The notes under the pieces: model-generated
What the model was told of the DNA's origin: nothing
What the model saw: the letters and a program-made list of their open reading frames with translations, nothing else
Database searches by the model: none
Assembly (NCBI GenBank): GCA_021205185.1
Contig: JAJPYB010000005.1
Location: 1-33,340 of the forward strand
Direction: 5' to 3'
Source: Ruminococcus sp.
Lineage (GTDB): Bacteria > Bacillota > Clostridia > Oscillospirales > Ruminococcaceae
Length of the DNA stretch: 33,340 nt
Shown here: in pieces, positions 1-7,531 of the stretch
Numbering within the stretch: the stretch's first letter is position 1
Layout of the letters: every line of letters begins with the position of its first letter
Position numbers and translations under genes: made by a program

Positions 1-94
1 GTCAATTCGCAGATTAGACAAATTTTTGTTTGAATTTTTGTGCAGTTTGCATAATTATGTAATTTTTGACCACTTTTTTGTAATATTTGGAAAA

Positions 95-124
95 GGACGG
101 TAGGAAGAGAATTCCACACCGTCC
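95..124 (-). terminator. Rho-independent terminator, leftward transcript
   Basis: A 7-bp stem GGACGGT/ACCGTCC (95-101 with 118-124) encloses a 16-nt loop. Read on the minus strand, the stem is followed by TTTTCC. It would end a leftward transcript starting near 347. Just inside it, 149-169 holds another short hairpin (CCCCTC-GTGT-GAGGGG). Confidence 0.5.
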
Positions 125-215
125 TCACGCAACTTCACACATACAAGATCACCCCTCGTGTGAGGGGCGACAACGCATGCGGTAGTCATTTTACATCACA
201 CCGCTTACTACAAAG

Positions 216-311
216 TTATAGCATATTTTCAAGTTTGCTTTTTTCTGTCCAGCCAAGTTCTTTAATCACATTCTTTTGTGTTTTCTGCTTAGTCTTTCTT
301 AGCCTTTTCAT
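216..311 (-). CDS. Hypothetical 31-residue basic peptide
   Basis: An ATG at 311 opens a 31-codon frame ending in TAA at 216. The peptide begins MKRLRKTKQKTQKN and ends KSKLENML; its first half is very rich in Lys and Arg and its second half is mixed and could form a helix. I do not recognise a family. The reading frame lies inside a plausible transcription unit: a promoter at 353-382 and a hairpin terminator at 95-124. It has no clear Shine-Dalgarno site; the bases before the ATG are AAGCGCAG. The Spo0A-like gene at 3657 also has AAGCG shortly before its ATG, and it shares the 24-bp start-region repeat. The unit may instead be a non-coding RNA of about 250 nt in which this frame is accidental. 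Confidence 0.3.
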   Translation of the reverse strand: MKRLRKTKQKTQKNVIKELGWTEKSKLENML

Positions 312-332
312 CTGCGCTTAAACGTTGTTTTG

Positions 333-356
333 ATTGTTAGCTTTTCAATAAAATAA
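333..356 (-). repeat. Left copy of 24-bp perfect inverted repeat
   Basis: These 24 bases are the exact reverse complement of 3602-3625; the core on the minus strand is TTGAAAAGCTAACAAT. The repeat overlaps the -10/start region of the leftward promoter. A perfect 24-base match is far beyond chance in 33 kb. The repeats flank the 6S-like RNA, the decarboxylase gene and guaA, and both face outward. Confidence 0.85.
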
Positions 357-382
357 TAGCATAGTGGATTAAGGGTTGTCAA
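353..382 (-). promoter_or_regulatory. Sigma-A-type promoter, leftward
   Basis: On the minus strand TTGACA (382-377) is followed after 18 bp by TATTAT (358-353). It faces away from the promoter at 422-450. The -10 end falls inside the inverted repeat. Confidence 0.5.
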
Positions 383-421
383 GAGAGATCCCCCCCTCCT
401 CACATTTTGTCTCTTTTTGTC

Positions 422-450
422 TTGACACAAAAAAAGGCTTATGTTACAAT
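422..450 (+). promoter_or_regulatory. Near-consensus sigma-A promoter
   Basis: TTGACA (422-427), a 17-bp spacer and TACAAT (445-450). Transcription should start near 457, giving either a separate structured RNA or a leader of about 210 nt before the decarboxylase gene. Confidence 0.75.
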
Positions 451-456
451 TTAAAG

Positions 457-650
457 TGGAGTGAAGCGATACGAGCTAGCCCGTGTAGCGTTTTGCAAAG
501 TGTCAGGACCTTTTATATTCTCTTGTTTTAGGCGGAGGATCAGATTCTCGGCTTCTACGCTGAACAGCTGCATTTTTCGCCGCTGCCCGCTGTGAAAAAT
601 ATGCTAGACTATGCTCTTGTCGCTTTTGTTTCCCCGAAAATAAAGACAAT
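457..650 (+). ncRNA. Structured RNA, 6S-like candidate or long leader
   Basis: The stretch begins right after a near-consensus promoter and can fold as an imperfect rod. The closing stem pairs 464-476 with 613-625 (13 positions, one mismatch, one G-U). Farther in, TAGC at 486-489 can pair with GCTA at 603-606, followed by U-rich/A-rich pairing; GGCG at 531-534 can pair with CGCC at 578-581. A strong promoter, about 170-200 nt, a closed rod and a central open region are features of 6S RNA, which binds RNA polymerase. I did not recognise conserved 6S sequence, so the identity is inference. CCCC/GGGG at 632-635 and 651-654 may be a weak end. The alternative is a regulatory 5' leader of the next gene. 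The sequence does not match SRP RNA, RNase P RNA, tmRNA, a T-box or the lysine riboswitch. Confidence 0.4.
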
Positions 651-666
651 GGGGAGCTAATTTTGT

Positions 667-1941
667 ATGAGAGGAAAATGGAAAGTGAAAAAACCGTTTG
701 TAACAAAGCAACAGATTGAGGAAATTGTAAAGACCTATCCGACGCCGTTTCACATTTACGACGAAAAGGGAATCAGAGAAAACGCAAGGCGTGTAAACAA
801 GGCTTTTTCATGGAATAAGGGATTTAAGGAGTATTTTGCAGTTAAGGCAACGCCAACGCCAAAAATCCTTCAGATATTAAAGGAGGAAGGCTGCGGAGTT
901 GATTGCTCGTCATATACGGAGCTTTTAATGAGCGAGGCTTGCGGCTTTAAGGGCGAGGAAATAATGTTTTCATCAAACGTAACGCCTGATGAGGACTATC
1001 GCTTGGCATATAAGCTCGGTGCAAATATCAACCTTGACGACTTTACTCACATAGATATTCTGGATAAGCTGACAGGAATACCCGAGACTATCTGTTTAAG
1101 GTATAATCCGGGCGGGAATTTTGAGCTTCATAACCAGATTATGGACAATCCGGGCGACGCCAAGTACGGCTTAACCAAAGAGCAGATTATAGAAGGCTTT
1201 AAAATTCTAAAGGATAAGGGCGCAAAGCAGTTTGGAATCCATTCTTTTTTAGCGTCAAATACAGTTACAAACGATTATTATCCAAAGCTTGCGAGAATTT
1301 TATTCGAGTTGGCAGTTGAGATTCAAAAGGAACTCGGCATTAAGTTTAAGTTTATAAACCTGTCAGGAGGCGTTGGAATCGCTTATAAGCCTGAGGACAA
1401 GCCGAACGATATTGAGGTAATTGGCGAGGGAGTCAAAAAGGCGTTTGAGGAAATTTTAGTTCCTGCCGGAATGGGCGATGTTGCAATATATACCGAGCTT
1501 GGAAGATATATGCTCGCTCCTTACGGACACCTTATCGCAAAGGCTACTCACGCAAAACATATATATAAGGAATATATCGGACTTGACGCTTGTGCGGCAA
1601 ATCTTATGCGCCCTGCAATTTACGGAGCATATCATCACATAACGGTTCTCGGAAAGGAAAACGAGCCTTGCGACCACAAGTACGACATAACAGGAGGTCT
1701 TTGCGAGAATAACGATAAGTTTGCTGTTGACAGAATGCTACCAAAAATTGACATTGGCGACTATATTTGCATTCATGATACTGGAGCGCATGGCTTCTCC
1801 ATGGGATACAACTACAACGGAAAGCTTAGAAGCGCAGAGCTTTTGCTCAAAGAGGACGGAAGCGTTGAGATGATAAGACGTGCCGAAACGCCGTCAGACT
1901 ATTTTGCGACATTTGATTTCACAGGACTTTTTAACAAATAA
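667..1941 (+). CDS. lysA: Diaminopimelate decarboxylase family protein
   Basis: A fold-III PLP decarboxylase that would make L-lysine from meso-diaminopimelate in the cytoplasm. Seen in the sequence: the PLP lysine in YFAVKA (K60), HSFLASN (H192), the glycine-rich phosphate loop SGGVG (233-237), ELGRY (277-281), the cross-subunit cysteine in CENND (C346) and [13 protein letters not shown] (373-385). These motifs differ from textbook LysA: EPGR is ELGR, CESGD is CENND, GAYGFSM is GAHGFSM. It is therefore a divergent subfamily, and activity on a related substrate cannot be excluded. The 424-residue length is normal. The start is uncertain: ATG 667 has GGAG at 653-656, but GTG 685 has AGAGGA nine bases upstream and would give MKKPFVTK. 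guaA follows after 14 bp, so the two are probably co-transcribed. Confidence 0.85.
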   Translation: MRGKWKVKKPFVTKQQIEEIVKTYPTPFHIYDEKGIRENARRVNKAFSWNKGFKEYFAVKATPTPKILQILKEEGCGVDCSSYTELLMSEACGFKGEEIMFSSNVTPDEDYRLAYKLGANINLDDFTHIDILDKLTGIPETICLRYNPGGNFELHNQIMDNPGDAKYGLTKEQIIEGFKILKDKGAKQFGIHSFLASNTVTNDYYPKLARILFELAVEIQKELGIKFKFINLSGGVGIAYKPEDKPNDIEVIGEGVKKAFEEILVPAGMGDVAIYTELGRYMLAPYGHLIAKATHAKHIYKEYIGLDACAANLMRPAIYGAYHHITVLGKENEPCDHKYDITGGLCENNDKFAVDRMLPKIDIGDYICIHDTGAHGFSMGYNYNGKLRSAELLLKEDGSVEMIRRAETPSDYFATFDFTGLFNK

Positions 1942-1955
1942 CGGAGGGTAATAAA

Positions 1956-3497
1956 TTGACGAACGAAAATGTTTTGGTGCTTGACTTTGGTGGACAGTAC
2001 AATCAGCTTATCGCAAGACGAATTCGTGAATGTAACGTGTACTGCGAGGTTAAACCCTTCAATAAAATAAGCGTTGAGGAAATCAAAAAGCTTTCGCCGA
2101 AGGGAATTATTTTCACGGGCGGACCTCAAAGCGTTTACGGTGAAAACGCACCGAGCGTTGACAGAGAGATTTTCGAGCTGGGTATTCCGATACTCGGAAT
2201 TTGCTATGGTTCGCAGCTAATGGCGTACACTTTAGGCGGCGAGGTTTCGACCTGCCCTACAAGCGAATACGGAAAGACAAAAACATATTACGATAAAAGC
2301 TATGCGCTGTTTTTAAGCGCCGATTTACCCGAAGAAGCAATTTCGTGGATGAGCCATACCGACTATATTTCTAAGCTTCCAGACGGCTTTGAGTGCACAG
2401 CTCATACAGACAACTGTCCTGTTGCGGCAATGGCAAACAAGGATAAAAAGCTTTATGCTGTTCAGTTTCACCCGGAGGTAAACCATACCGAGCACGGACT
2501 AAGTATGCTCGACAGCTTCTTGAAGAACGTTTGCGAATGCACAGGCGACTGGAATATGGAAAATTATGCTGAAAAGGCAATCAAGGATATTCGCCAGAAG
2601 GTAGGCGACGGAAAGGTGCTGCTTGCGCTTTCCGGAGGAGTTGACAGCTCGGTTTTAGCGGCGCTTCTTTCAAAGGCCGTTGGAAATCAACTTACCTGCA
2701 TTTTTGTCGACCACGGATTTATGAGGAAGAACGAGGGCGACGAGGTTGAAGCGGCATTTAAGGATTGGGATATAAACTTTGTCAGAGTAAACGCCAAGGA
2801 CAGATTTATGAATAAGCTAAGGGGCGTTTCCGACCCTGAAACCAAGAGAAAAACAATCGGTGAGGAGTTCATCCGTGTTTTTGAAGCGGAAGCAAAGAAA
2901 ATTGGCAAGGTTGATTTTCTCGCTCAGGGAACAATCTACCCTGACGTTATCGAATCGGGCGCAGGAGATGCCGCAACGATAAAATCTCACCACAATGTTG
3001 GCGGACTTCCCGATTATGTTGACTTTAAGGAAATTATAGAACCGCTCAGAATGCTATTCAAGGACGAAACGAGAAAGCTCGGACAGGAGCTTGGACTTTC
3101 GGATACGCTTGTTTGGCGGCAGCCGTTCCCGGGACCGGGACTTGCAATCAGAATCATCGGCGAAATTACCGACGAAAAGCTTGAAATTTTGCAGGACGCC
3201 GACTGGATTTTCAGAGAGGAAATCGCTCGTGCAGGGCTTGACAAAGATATAAACCAGTATTTTGCAGTTCTCACCAACAACCGTTCTGTCGGCGTAATGG
3301 GTGACTTCAGAACGTACGATTACACTCTTGCGCTTCGAGCGGTAGAAACTACCGACTTTATGACGGCTGAGTTTTCAAGAATCCCTTATGATGTGCTAAG
3401 CACCTGCTCCAGCCGAATCGTAAACGAGGTTAAAAACATAAACAGAGTCGTGTATGACATAACAACAAAACCACCAGCTACTATTGAGTGGGAATAA
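1956..3497 (+). CDS. guaA: GMP synthase (glutamine-hydrolysing)
   Basis: Converts XMP, glutamine and ATP to GMP, the last step of guanine nucleotide synthesis. The class I amidotransferase domain (about 1-190) has the nucleophile C83 in GICYGSQ and H172/E174 in FHPE. The ATP-pyrophosphatase domain carries the PP-loop SGGVDSS (226-232). The C-terminal dimerisation domain ends KPPATIEWE, as in the family. Length 513 is typical. The start is a TTG at 1956, fixed by GGAGGG at 1943-1948 seven bases upstream and by the expected N-terminus [15 protein letters not shown]. It sits 14 bp after the decarboxylase gene, which implies one transcript. Confidence 0.97.
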   Translation: MTNENVLVLDFGGQYNQLIARRIRECNVYCEVKPFNKISVEEIKKLSPKGIIFTGGPQSVYGENAPSVDREIFELGIPILGICYGSQLMAYTLGGEVSTCPTSEYGKTKTYYDKSYALFLSADLPEEAISWMSHTDYISKLPDGFECTAHTDNCPVAAMANKDKKLYAVQFHPEVNHTEHGLSMLDSFLKNVCECTGDWNMENYAEKAIKDIRQKVGDGKVLLALSGGVDSSVLAALLSKAVGNQLTCIFVDHGFMRKNEGDEVEAAFKDWDINFVRVNAKDRFMNKLRGVSDPETKRKTIGEEFIRVFEAEAKKIGKVDFLAQGTIYPDVIESGAGDAATIKSHHNVGGLPDYVDFKEIIEPLRMLFKDETRKLGQELGLSDTLVWRQPFPGPGLAIRIIGEITDEKLEILQDADWIFREEIARAGLDKDINQYFAVLTNNRSVGVMGDFRTYDYTLALRAVETTDFMTAEFSRIPYDVLSTCSSRIVNEVKNINRVVYDITTKPPATIEWE

Positions 3498-3540
3498 AGT
3501 TACCTAACAAAATATTGCCAGAAGAGCTATCTGTCTTTTT

Positions 3541-3573
3541 GGGAGTGGGACTGTTTCATTTTCACCCCACCCC
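3541..3573 (+). terminator. Weak candidate terminator after guaA
   Basis: GGGAGTGGG (3541-3549) can pair with CCCCACCCC (3565-3573) with one bulge. The downstream tail is only moderately T-rich, so function is uncertain. Confidence 0.35.
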
Positions 3574-3579
3574 TGACAT

Positions 3580-3608
3580 TTTACAAACTTTTATGTGAAA
3601 TTTATTTT
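3580..3608 (+). promoter_or_regulatory. Candidate promoter of Spo0A-like gene
   Basis: TTTACA (3580-3585), 17 bp, then TATTTT (3603-3608). The -10 lies within the right copy of the inverted repeat, mirroring the leftward promoter at 353-382. Moderate match to consensus. Confidence 0.4.
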
Positions 3609-3625
3609 ATTGAAAAGCTAACAAT
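3602..3625 (+). repeat. Right copy of 24-bp perfect inverted repeat
   Basis: Identical over 24 bases to the minus strand of 333-356. It sits 32 nt before the start codon of the Spo0A-like gene, so it would form the first part of its 5' leader. No third copy was found in the window. Confidence 0.85.
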
Positions 3626-3656
3626 TTAAAATACAGCACAGGTAGAAGCGAGCAAA

Positions 3657-4019
3657 ATGCCCCACCACGACTCCGCAGATCTGAAAAACTTAACAACCAA
3701 CTTCATACTCCAGCTCGGCATACCTGAAAAATTGAAAGGCTACTACTATCTTCACGAAGCAATCCTTCTTTCAATTAACGACACTCGAATGATAGAAAGC
3801 GTAACAAAAATCTTGTACGCAGCGGTTGCAAAGAAGTTTAACACGACCTCATCGAGGGTAGAACGAGCGATCAGACACGCAATTGAAATCGCTTGGGACA
3901 GAGGAGACATCGACACACTAAATTCGTTTTTTGACTACACAGCTGACGTAGCTAAGGGCAAACCGACCAACAGCGAGTTTATTGCGCTGATTGCGGATAG
4001 GATTAAACTGAGGATATGA
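3657..4019 (+). CDS. Stand-alone Spo0A C-terminal DNA-binding domain
   Basis: The whole 120-residue protein matches the effector (sigma-A-contacting, 0A-box-binding) domain of Spo0A, the master regulator of sporulation entry. Visible family blocks are GIPEKLKGYYYLHEAI (21-36), the recognition helix region KKFNTTSSRVERAIRHAI (59-76) and the tail KPTNSEFIALIAD (102-114). The N-terminal receiver domain with its phosphorylated Asp is absent, and nothing upstream encodes one: guaA ends 159 bp before. Full Spo0A is about 260 residues. In Bacillus, removing the receiver relieves inhibition, so this protein is predicted to bind DNA without phosphorylation, or to compete with full-length Spo0A. The recognition helix looks intact, which argues against a decaying remnant. 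No strong Shine-Dalgarno is seen (GAAGCGAG before the ATG). A strong terminator follows at 4111-4150. Confidence 0.9.
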   Translation: MPHHDSADLKNLTTNFILQLGIPEKLKGYYYLHEAILLSINDTRMIESVTKILYAAVAKKFNTTSSRVERAIRHAIEIAWDRGDIDTLNSFFDYTADVAKGKPTNSEFIALIADRIKLRI

Positions 4020-4052
4020 GTTGGTGTGGGAAGGTTGCATAAATTCATCAAA

Positions 4053-4080
4053 AAGGAGCAGTCTGGAAAGGCTGCTCCTT
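4053..4080 (-). terminator. Terminator after carbohydrate-binding protein gene
   Basis: A 9-bp perfect stem AAGGAGCAG/CTGCTCCTT (4053-4061 with 4072-4080); on the minus strand it is followed by TTTTTG. Confidence 0.7.
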
Positions 4081-4110
4081 ACCATACAATTTAATTATTG
4101 TACTGGAAAG

Positions 4111-4150
4111 CCCCCACGCTCACTCATAAGTGAGAGCAGGGGATTTTTTT
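4111..4150 (+). terminator. Rho-independent terminator after Spo0A-like gene
   Basis: CCCC plus GCTCACT pairs with AGTGAG plus GGGG around a CATA loop and is followed by ATTTTTTT at 4143-4150. A strong plus-strand terminator between convergent genes. Confidence 0.8.
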
Positions 4151-4174
4151 CCTATCCAATCTCCGAGCAGTCGG

Positions 4175-5962
4175 TTATCTCATTCTGCCGCCGCCCATAT
4201 CTCCGCCGTTCATTCCGCCGCCGTTCATATCGCCGCCCATGCCGCCACCGCCGCTTGATTCGCTGAGCGAGCCAGATGAAACTGTTGCTGAATATACGCC
4301 GCTTGTAAGCTCAATATCCCCTGACTTTTCGCCGTTAAGATATACGCTTACTGTTTCGCCCTCGACGAACGCCTCGCAGCTAACAGCCATTGAGTTGTAG
4401 CTCTTGGTGCCTGTAAAGCTCAGAATCTCGTTTCCGTCGGAGTCTGTAATGCTTACAACGTCGCTGCTTGAAAGCGTGCTGCTAAAGTAAAGCATTAGTC
4501 CCGGCTGAGTTGAGCTGTCGCCTGTATCCTGTGACATTCCGCTTGCGCCTGCCGCGACAATTGTACCTCCCGAAACTGTGCAGGATGAACCGTAATCGAG
4601 CGCTCCGTTTGCGCTGTCTGAAGGTCCATAAACTATCGTATAGCCGCCTGTAACTTCAATTGTTCCGTTTGAATCGAGTCCGTCTCCGTCTGCGTCAATC
4701 GTTATTGTTCCGCCGTTTATAATAAGCGTGCCGTAGCCTTCCTCGCTCATTCCTCCGCCGAACGCCTGACGGTTTGTCATATCGTCCTCTTCGGATGATT
4801 CATCCTCAACCGCATTGAAGCCGTCGTCTGAAGCTGTCAGCTCAATAACTCCGTCGTTAATTTCAATAGTTCCGCCTTCAAGTCCCTCGTAGCAGGTCGT
4901 GACAAAAATGCTTCCGCCCGAAACTGTCAGATAATTATCTGCGTGAACTGCGTCGTCGCCGGCTGAAATATTAAACTCGCCGCCTGTTATCGTTATGGTA
5001 TCGTTTGAATGAACTGCGTCATCATAAGTGTCAATGTTCAGTATTCCGCCTGAAACCTCTATTGCAACCTCAGCTTTAATTCCCTTAAAGCTCTGCGGAT
5101 CGGTGGATTCCTCATCTGAGTCCGAGTATTGATAGTCGTAATCATAAGATTGCCAACCGCCGCCAAAATCCTGCTCCTGCTTTGTCGATGCGTTTGAAGC
5201 GCCGCCTGCTGTGGTAATGTCAATCGTACCGTCTGTAATTGTAACAGACGCTAAATCAGACTGTATCCCGTCGCCTGACGCATCTATAGTGAGCGTTGGC
5301 GAGATAAGAGTTATAGTTTCATTTGCGTGGACTCCGTCAAAAGCAGCGTTTAAATAATATGTGCCTGCGTTTATAACAATCTCATCGTCGCTCGCAACAG
5401 CGTGCTTGTAGTTTGCATTTACTGTAAGAGTTCCCTCTCCGTCAAGCACCAGGTCGTCGTTTGAAAAAATTGCTCCCTTAGCATCGGTATCGTCATCATA
5501 GCTTTCCCCGTCGGTCAGAGTGTTTTCGGTCGACTCCTTAGTGTAAACGGTAAGCGTTTTAGCGTCGTCAGAATATATACAGGGTCCGCTTGAATTTGTA
5601 ATGCTGCAATTTGACAAAACAAGCACTACCTCGTCTGTTGTTGTGACGCAAATATATCCGTCAGAAAGCGTTCCTGTAATCTCATAAGTTCCGCCCTGAC
5701 TGATTGTTACAACTCCTCCTGCAGCAGTTGCTCCGCTGCCGGAAATTTCAATGCTATCGCCTAAAGTTATTATGTTTGAGGTGCTCGTATCGACAGTCGT
5801 GCTGACTATTTCTTCTGCAAGCTCCGACTTTTCCGCAGATGTCGCCGTAACGCTGCTTGCGCTCCCGTTTGATTTTTGAAACACAAAAAACGCGGTTATA
5901 GTCGCTACAATTACAGCGATTGCTATAACTGTTGCCAAAATAATTTTCTTATTAGTGCTCAT
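4175..5962 (-). CDS. Membrane-anchored carbohydrate-binding beta-helix protein
   Basis: A 595-residue protein with an N-terminal hydrophobic segment (about 7-29), uncleaved or a signal peptide, followed by an extracellular body of repeated short strands. The recurring pattern is TITxGxxxI.A.DDAVHAN, with many Asp-Asp/Asn turns such as GDDAVHADN, DDGFNA and DGDGLDSNG. This matches the DUF4353 group exemplified by Clostridium thermocellum Cthe_2159, a beta-helix that binds polysaccharide with calcium. The Asp-rich turns are the likely calcium sites. A linker (about 250-285) and a Gly/Met/Asp-rich tail (GGMGGDMNGGGMNGG) are low-complexity. The ATG at 5962 is preceded by GGGGAT. It is monocistronic, bounded by the terminator at 4053-4080. 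The likely role is binding plant polysaccharide or cell wall at the surface; the exact ligand is unknown. Confidence 0.8.
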   Translation of the reverse strand: MSTNKKIILATVIAIAVIVATITAFFVFQKSNGSASSVTATSAEKSELAEEIVSTTVDTSTSNIITLGDSIEISGSGATAAGGVVTISQGGTYEITGTLSDGYICVTTTDEVVLVLSNCSITNSSGPCIYSDDAKTLTVYTKESTENTLTDGESYDDDTDAKGAIFSNDDLVLDGEGTLTVNANYKHAVASDDEIVINAGTYYLNAAFDGVHANETITLISPTLTIDASGDGIQSDLASVTITDGTIDITTAGGASNASTKQEQDFGGGWQSYDYDYQYSDSDEESTDPQSFKGIKAEVAIEVSGGILNIDTYDDAVHSNDTITITGGEFNISAGDDAVHADNYLTVSGGSIFVTTCYEGLEGGTIEINDGVIELTASDDGFNAVEDESSEEDDMTNRQAFGGGMSEEGYGTLIINGGTITIDADGDGLDSNGTIEVTGGYTIVYGPSDSANGALDYGSSCTVSGGTIVAAGASGMSQDTGDSSTQPGLMLYFSSTLSSSDVVSITDSDGNEILSFTGTKSYNSMAVSCEAFVEGETVSVYLNGEKSGDIELTSGVYSATVSSGSLSESSGGGGMGGDMNGGGMNGGDMGGGRMR

Positions 5963-6151
5963 AATTATCCCCCGATCAATCTATTTGACAGTATCAATAA
6001 TAAATGTGCCATGTGAAGCTTTTGTGACGGTTGCAAAAAAGTTTAAAGTGCGAAATGACAAATTTATCTAATTTTTTACTGATGTGTGCGATTTGCTGTC
6101 GATTTTTTTGCACAATTTGCAAGTTATTACATTTTTTCTGCATTTCAAACA

Positions 6152-6180
6152 TTGTTTATTTGATTATTTTGGTGTATAAT
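6152..6180 (+). promoter_or_regulatory. Promoter of histidine kinase gene
   Basis: TTGTTT (6152-6157), 17-bp spacer, perfect TATAAT (6175-6180). It starts a leader of about 45 nt before the kinase ATG. The rest of the 259-bp gap (5963-6151) is AT-rich and shows no gene. Confidence 0.65.
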
Positions 6181-6230
6181 TGTAGTTGAAATAAAAAATC
6201 TGTCGAGGCTTAGAAAACGGAGTGTATCAG

Positions 6231-7442
6231 ATGACCATATTTTTCATATCCCTGCTTGTAATTTCAAAAATCGTTCTGGTTCTTAATTCCTGCTCAATAT
6301 GCAAGCTCTGCTTTACTTCGGGCGAAAAATCGCTCGTTGGAAAAGCGGCTGTACTCCCCTTGTGCATAATTATGCTTGAGCTTGCGCAAAATTCAATAAT
6401 CAGTCTGCTATGCCTTTTCTTTGCGGAAAGTAAAAATTCAGCTCTTTACATTTTTAGCATTCTCTCGCTTGTAGCGCAGCTGCTGGTGCTTTGTTCTCTA
6501 GTGACTACGAGCAAAAGCTCTCTTCGCTATGAAATCAGCAAGTTGATATACAATGGCAAAAGCCTTTCTTTAATATTTCCATTTTTGGTTTTCGATATCG
6601 GCACTGTCTGCCTTTTAAAACTAAAGCTTTTAAAAGATAACTTTTCACTTGCCCTGTCAGCGCTTATAGTTTTGTGCGTTCTGTCGGCTACTGCAATAAG
6701 CGCAATAATTTCCGTAAATCTTGCGAAAGTCTTTTTTATGAAAAAGGTTTCCTCAATAAAGCAGCAGCGGCGGATTCAGCGAGAGCATTACAAGGAAATC
6801 AAATCGCTTACCGACGAGCTTAACAGCTTTCGCCACGACTGGGCAAACCATATTCATTGCCTTCACGCTCTATTGGCTGCAAAAGAATACTCAAAGGCAA
6901 CCGAGTACATAGAGCAGCTTGACGACATTAAAGCGTTAGAACACAAAACTTTAAACACAGGAAATCCTGTAAGCGACGCCTGCCTTTCTCAAAAGCTTGC
7001 TTTTGCCGGCAGCAAGGGAATTAGCATTGACCTTAACTGTCACTTTTCATCTGCTATCGACTCGCTTGATTTATGCTCTCTGCTTTCAAATGCGCTTGAC
7101 AATTCAATAGAAGCCTGTGATGAGATTAACGAAAAGCAAATAAAGATTCTGGCATACACCCGCCACGATTATCAATACATAAAGGTCACCAATCCGTCGA
7201 CGCCGAAAAGCGTTGATTTTGAAACGACAAAAAGGGACAAGTCGCTTCACGGAATAGGCGTTTTAAATATGAAAAAGCTTGTGCGAAAGTACAACGGCAC
7301 ATTTTGCGCCAAAAATGAAAATGGGTTATTCACTCTAAAGATTATATTAAAACTTGATAAATGCGTTACCCCCCCCTACCGAAATTTTAGTTTTAATCGC
7401 TTAGCACTTACTTTGAGCAAAGCTAACCGAAAGCAGTCTTAA
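6231..7442 (+). CDS. GHKL-domain sensor histidine kinase (AgrC/VirS-like)
   Basis: The N-terminal half (about 1-175) holds roughly five or six membrane segments. The C-terminal half is a GHKL ATPase. The H-box FRHDWANH (phosphoryl-acceptor His), the N-box LLSNALDNSIEAC and the G-box HGIGVLNM are all present, as in the peptide-sensing HPK10 group that includes AgrC. ATG 6231 is chosen because AACGGAG lies eight bases before it; the in-frame GTG at 6222 overlaps that site. No response regulator, peptide precursor or AgrB is adjacent, so it is an orphan kinase. After the usual end of the domain (LKIILKLDK) there is a 22-residue tail starting at a C8 tract (7369-7376), where a one-base slip would give other short endings. 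The cognate signal is unknown. Confidence 0.85.
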   Translation: MTIFFISLLVISKIVLVLNSCSICKLCFTSGEKSLVGKAAVLPLCIIMLELAQNSIISLLCLFFAESKNSALYIFSILSLVAQLLVLCSLVTTSKSSLRYEISKLIYNGKSLSLIFPFLVFDIGTVCLLKLKLLKDNFSLALSALIVLCVLSATAISAIISVNLAKVFFMKKVSSIKQQRRIQREHYKEIKSLTDELNSFRHDWANHIHCLHALLAAKEYSKATEYIEQLDDIKALEHKTLNTGNPVSDACLSQKLAFAGSKGISIDLNCHFSSAIDSLDLCSLLSNALDNSIEACDEINEKQIKILAYTRHDYQYIKVTNPSTPKSVDFETTKRDKSLHGIGVLNMKKLVRKYNGTFCAKNENGLFTLKIILKLDKCVTPPYRNFSFNRLALTLSKANRKQS

Positions 7443-7488
7443 AAGCATTTAATTTTTGATTTTCACAAACTCCCTGAAACAAAGAAAA

Positions 7489-7521
7489 CGTCCTGACGTA
7501 TATTTACGTCGGGACGCTTTT
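7489..7521. terminator. Bidirectional terminator, kinase / copA
   Basis: A 12-bp stem with one G-U pair (7489-7500 with 7505-7516) around a TATT loop. T-rich tails follow on both strands (CTTTTC; TTTTC on minus). Confidence 0.8.
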
Positions 7522-7531
7522 CTTTTTCGCT

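Noticed and set aside
1-90. Loose similarity of the first 60 bases to the AT-rich stretch before the histidine kinase (TTTTTGTGCAGTTTGCA versus TTTTTTTGCACAATTTGCA)
   Set aside because: Low-complexity AT-rich DNA. The match is short and gapped and no defined motif emerges.
147-171. CRISPR-like repeat unit (reverse strand begins GTCGCCCCTCACAC, similar to type I-C repeats)
   Set aside because: Only one copy is present, with no spacer-repeat periodicity on either side and no cas genes in the window. It is a short hairpin within the leftward transcript.
503-706. Minus-strand open frame of 67 codons
   Set aside because: It is antisense to the structured RNA and the start of the decarboxylase gene, has no ribosome site and its composition is not protein-like.
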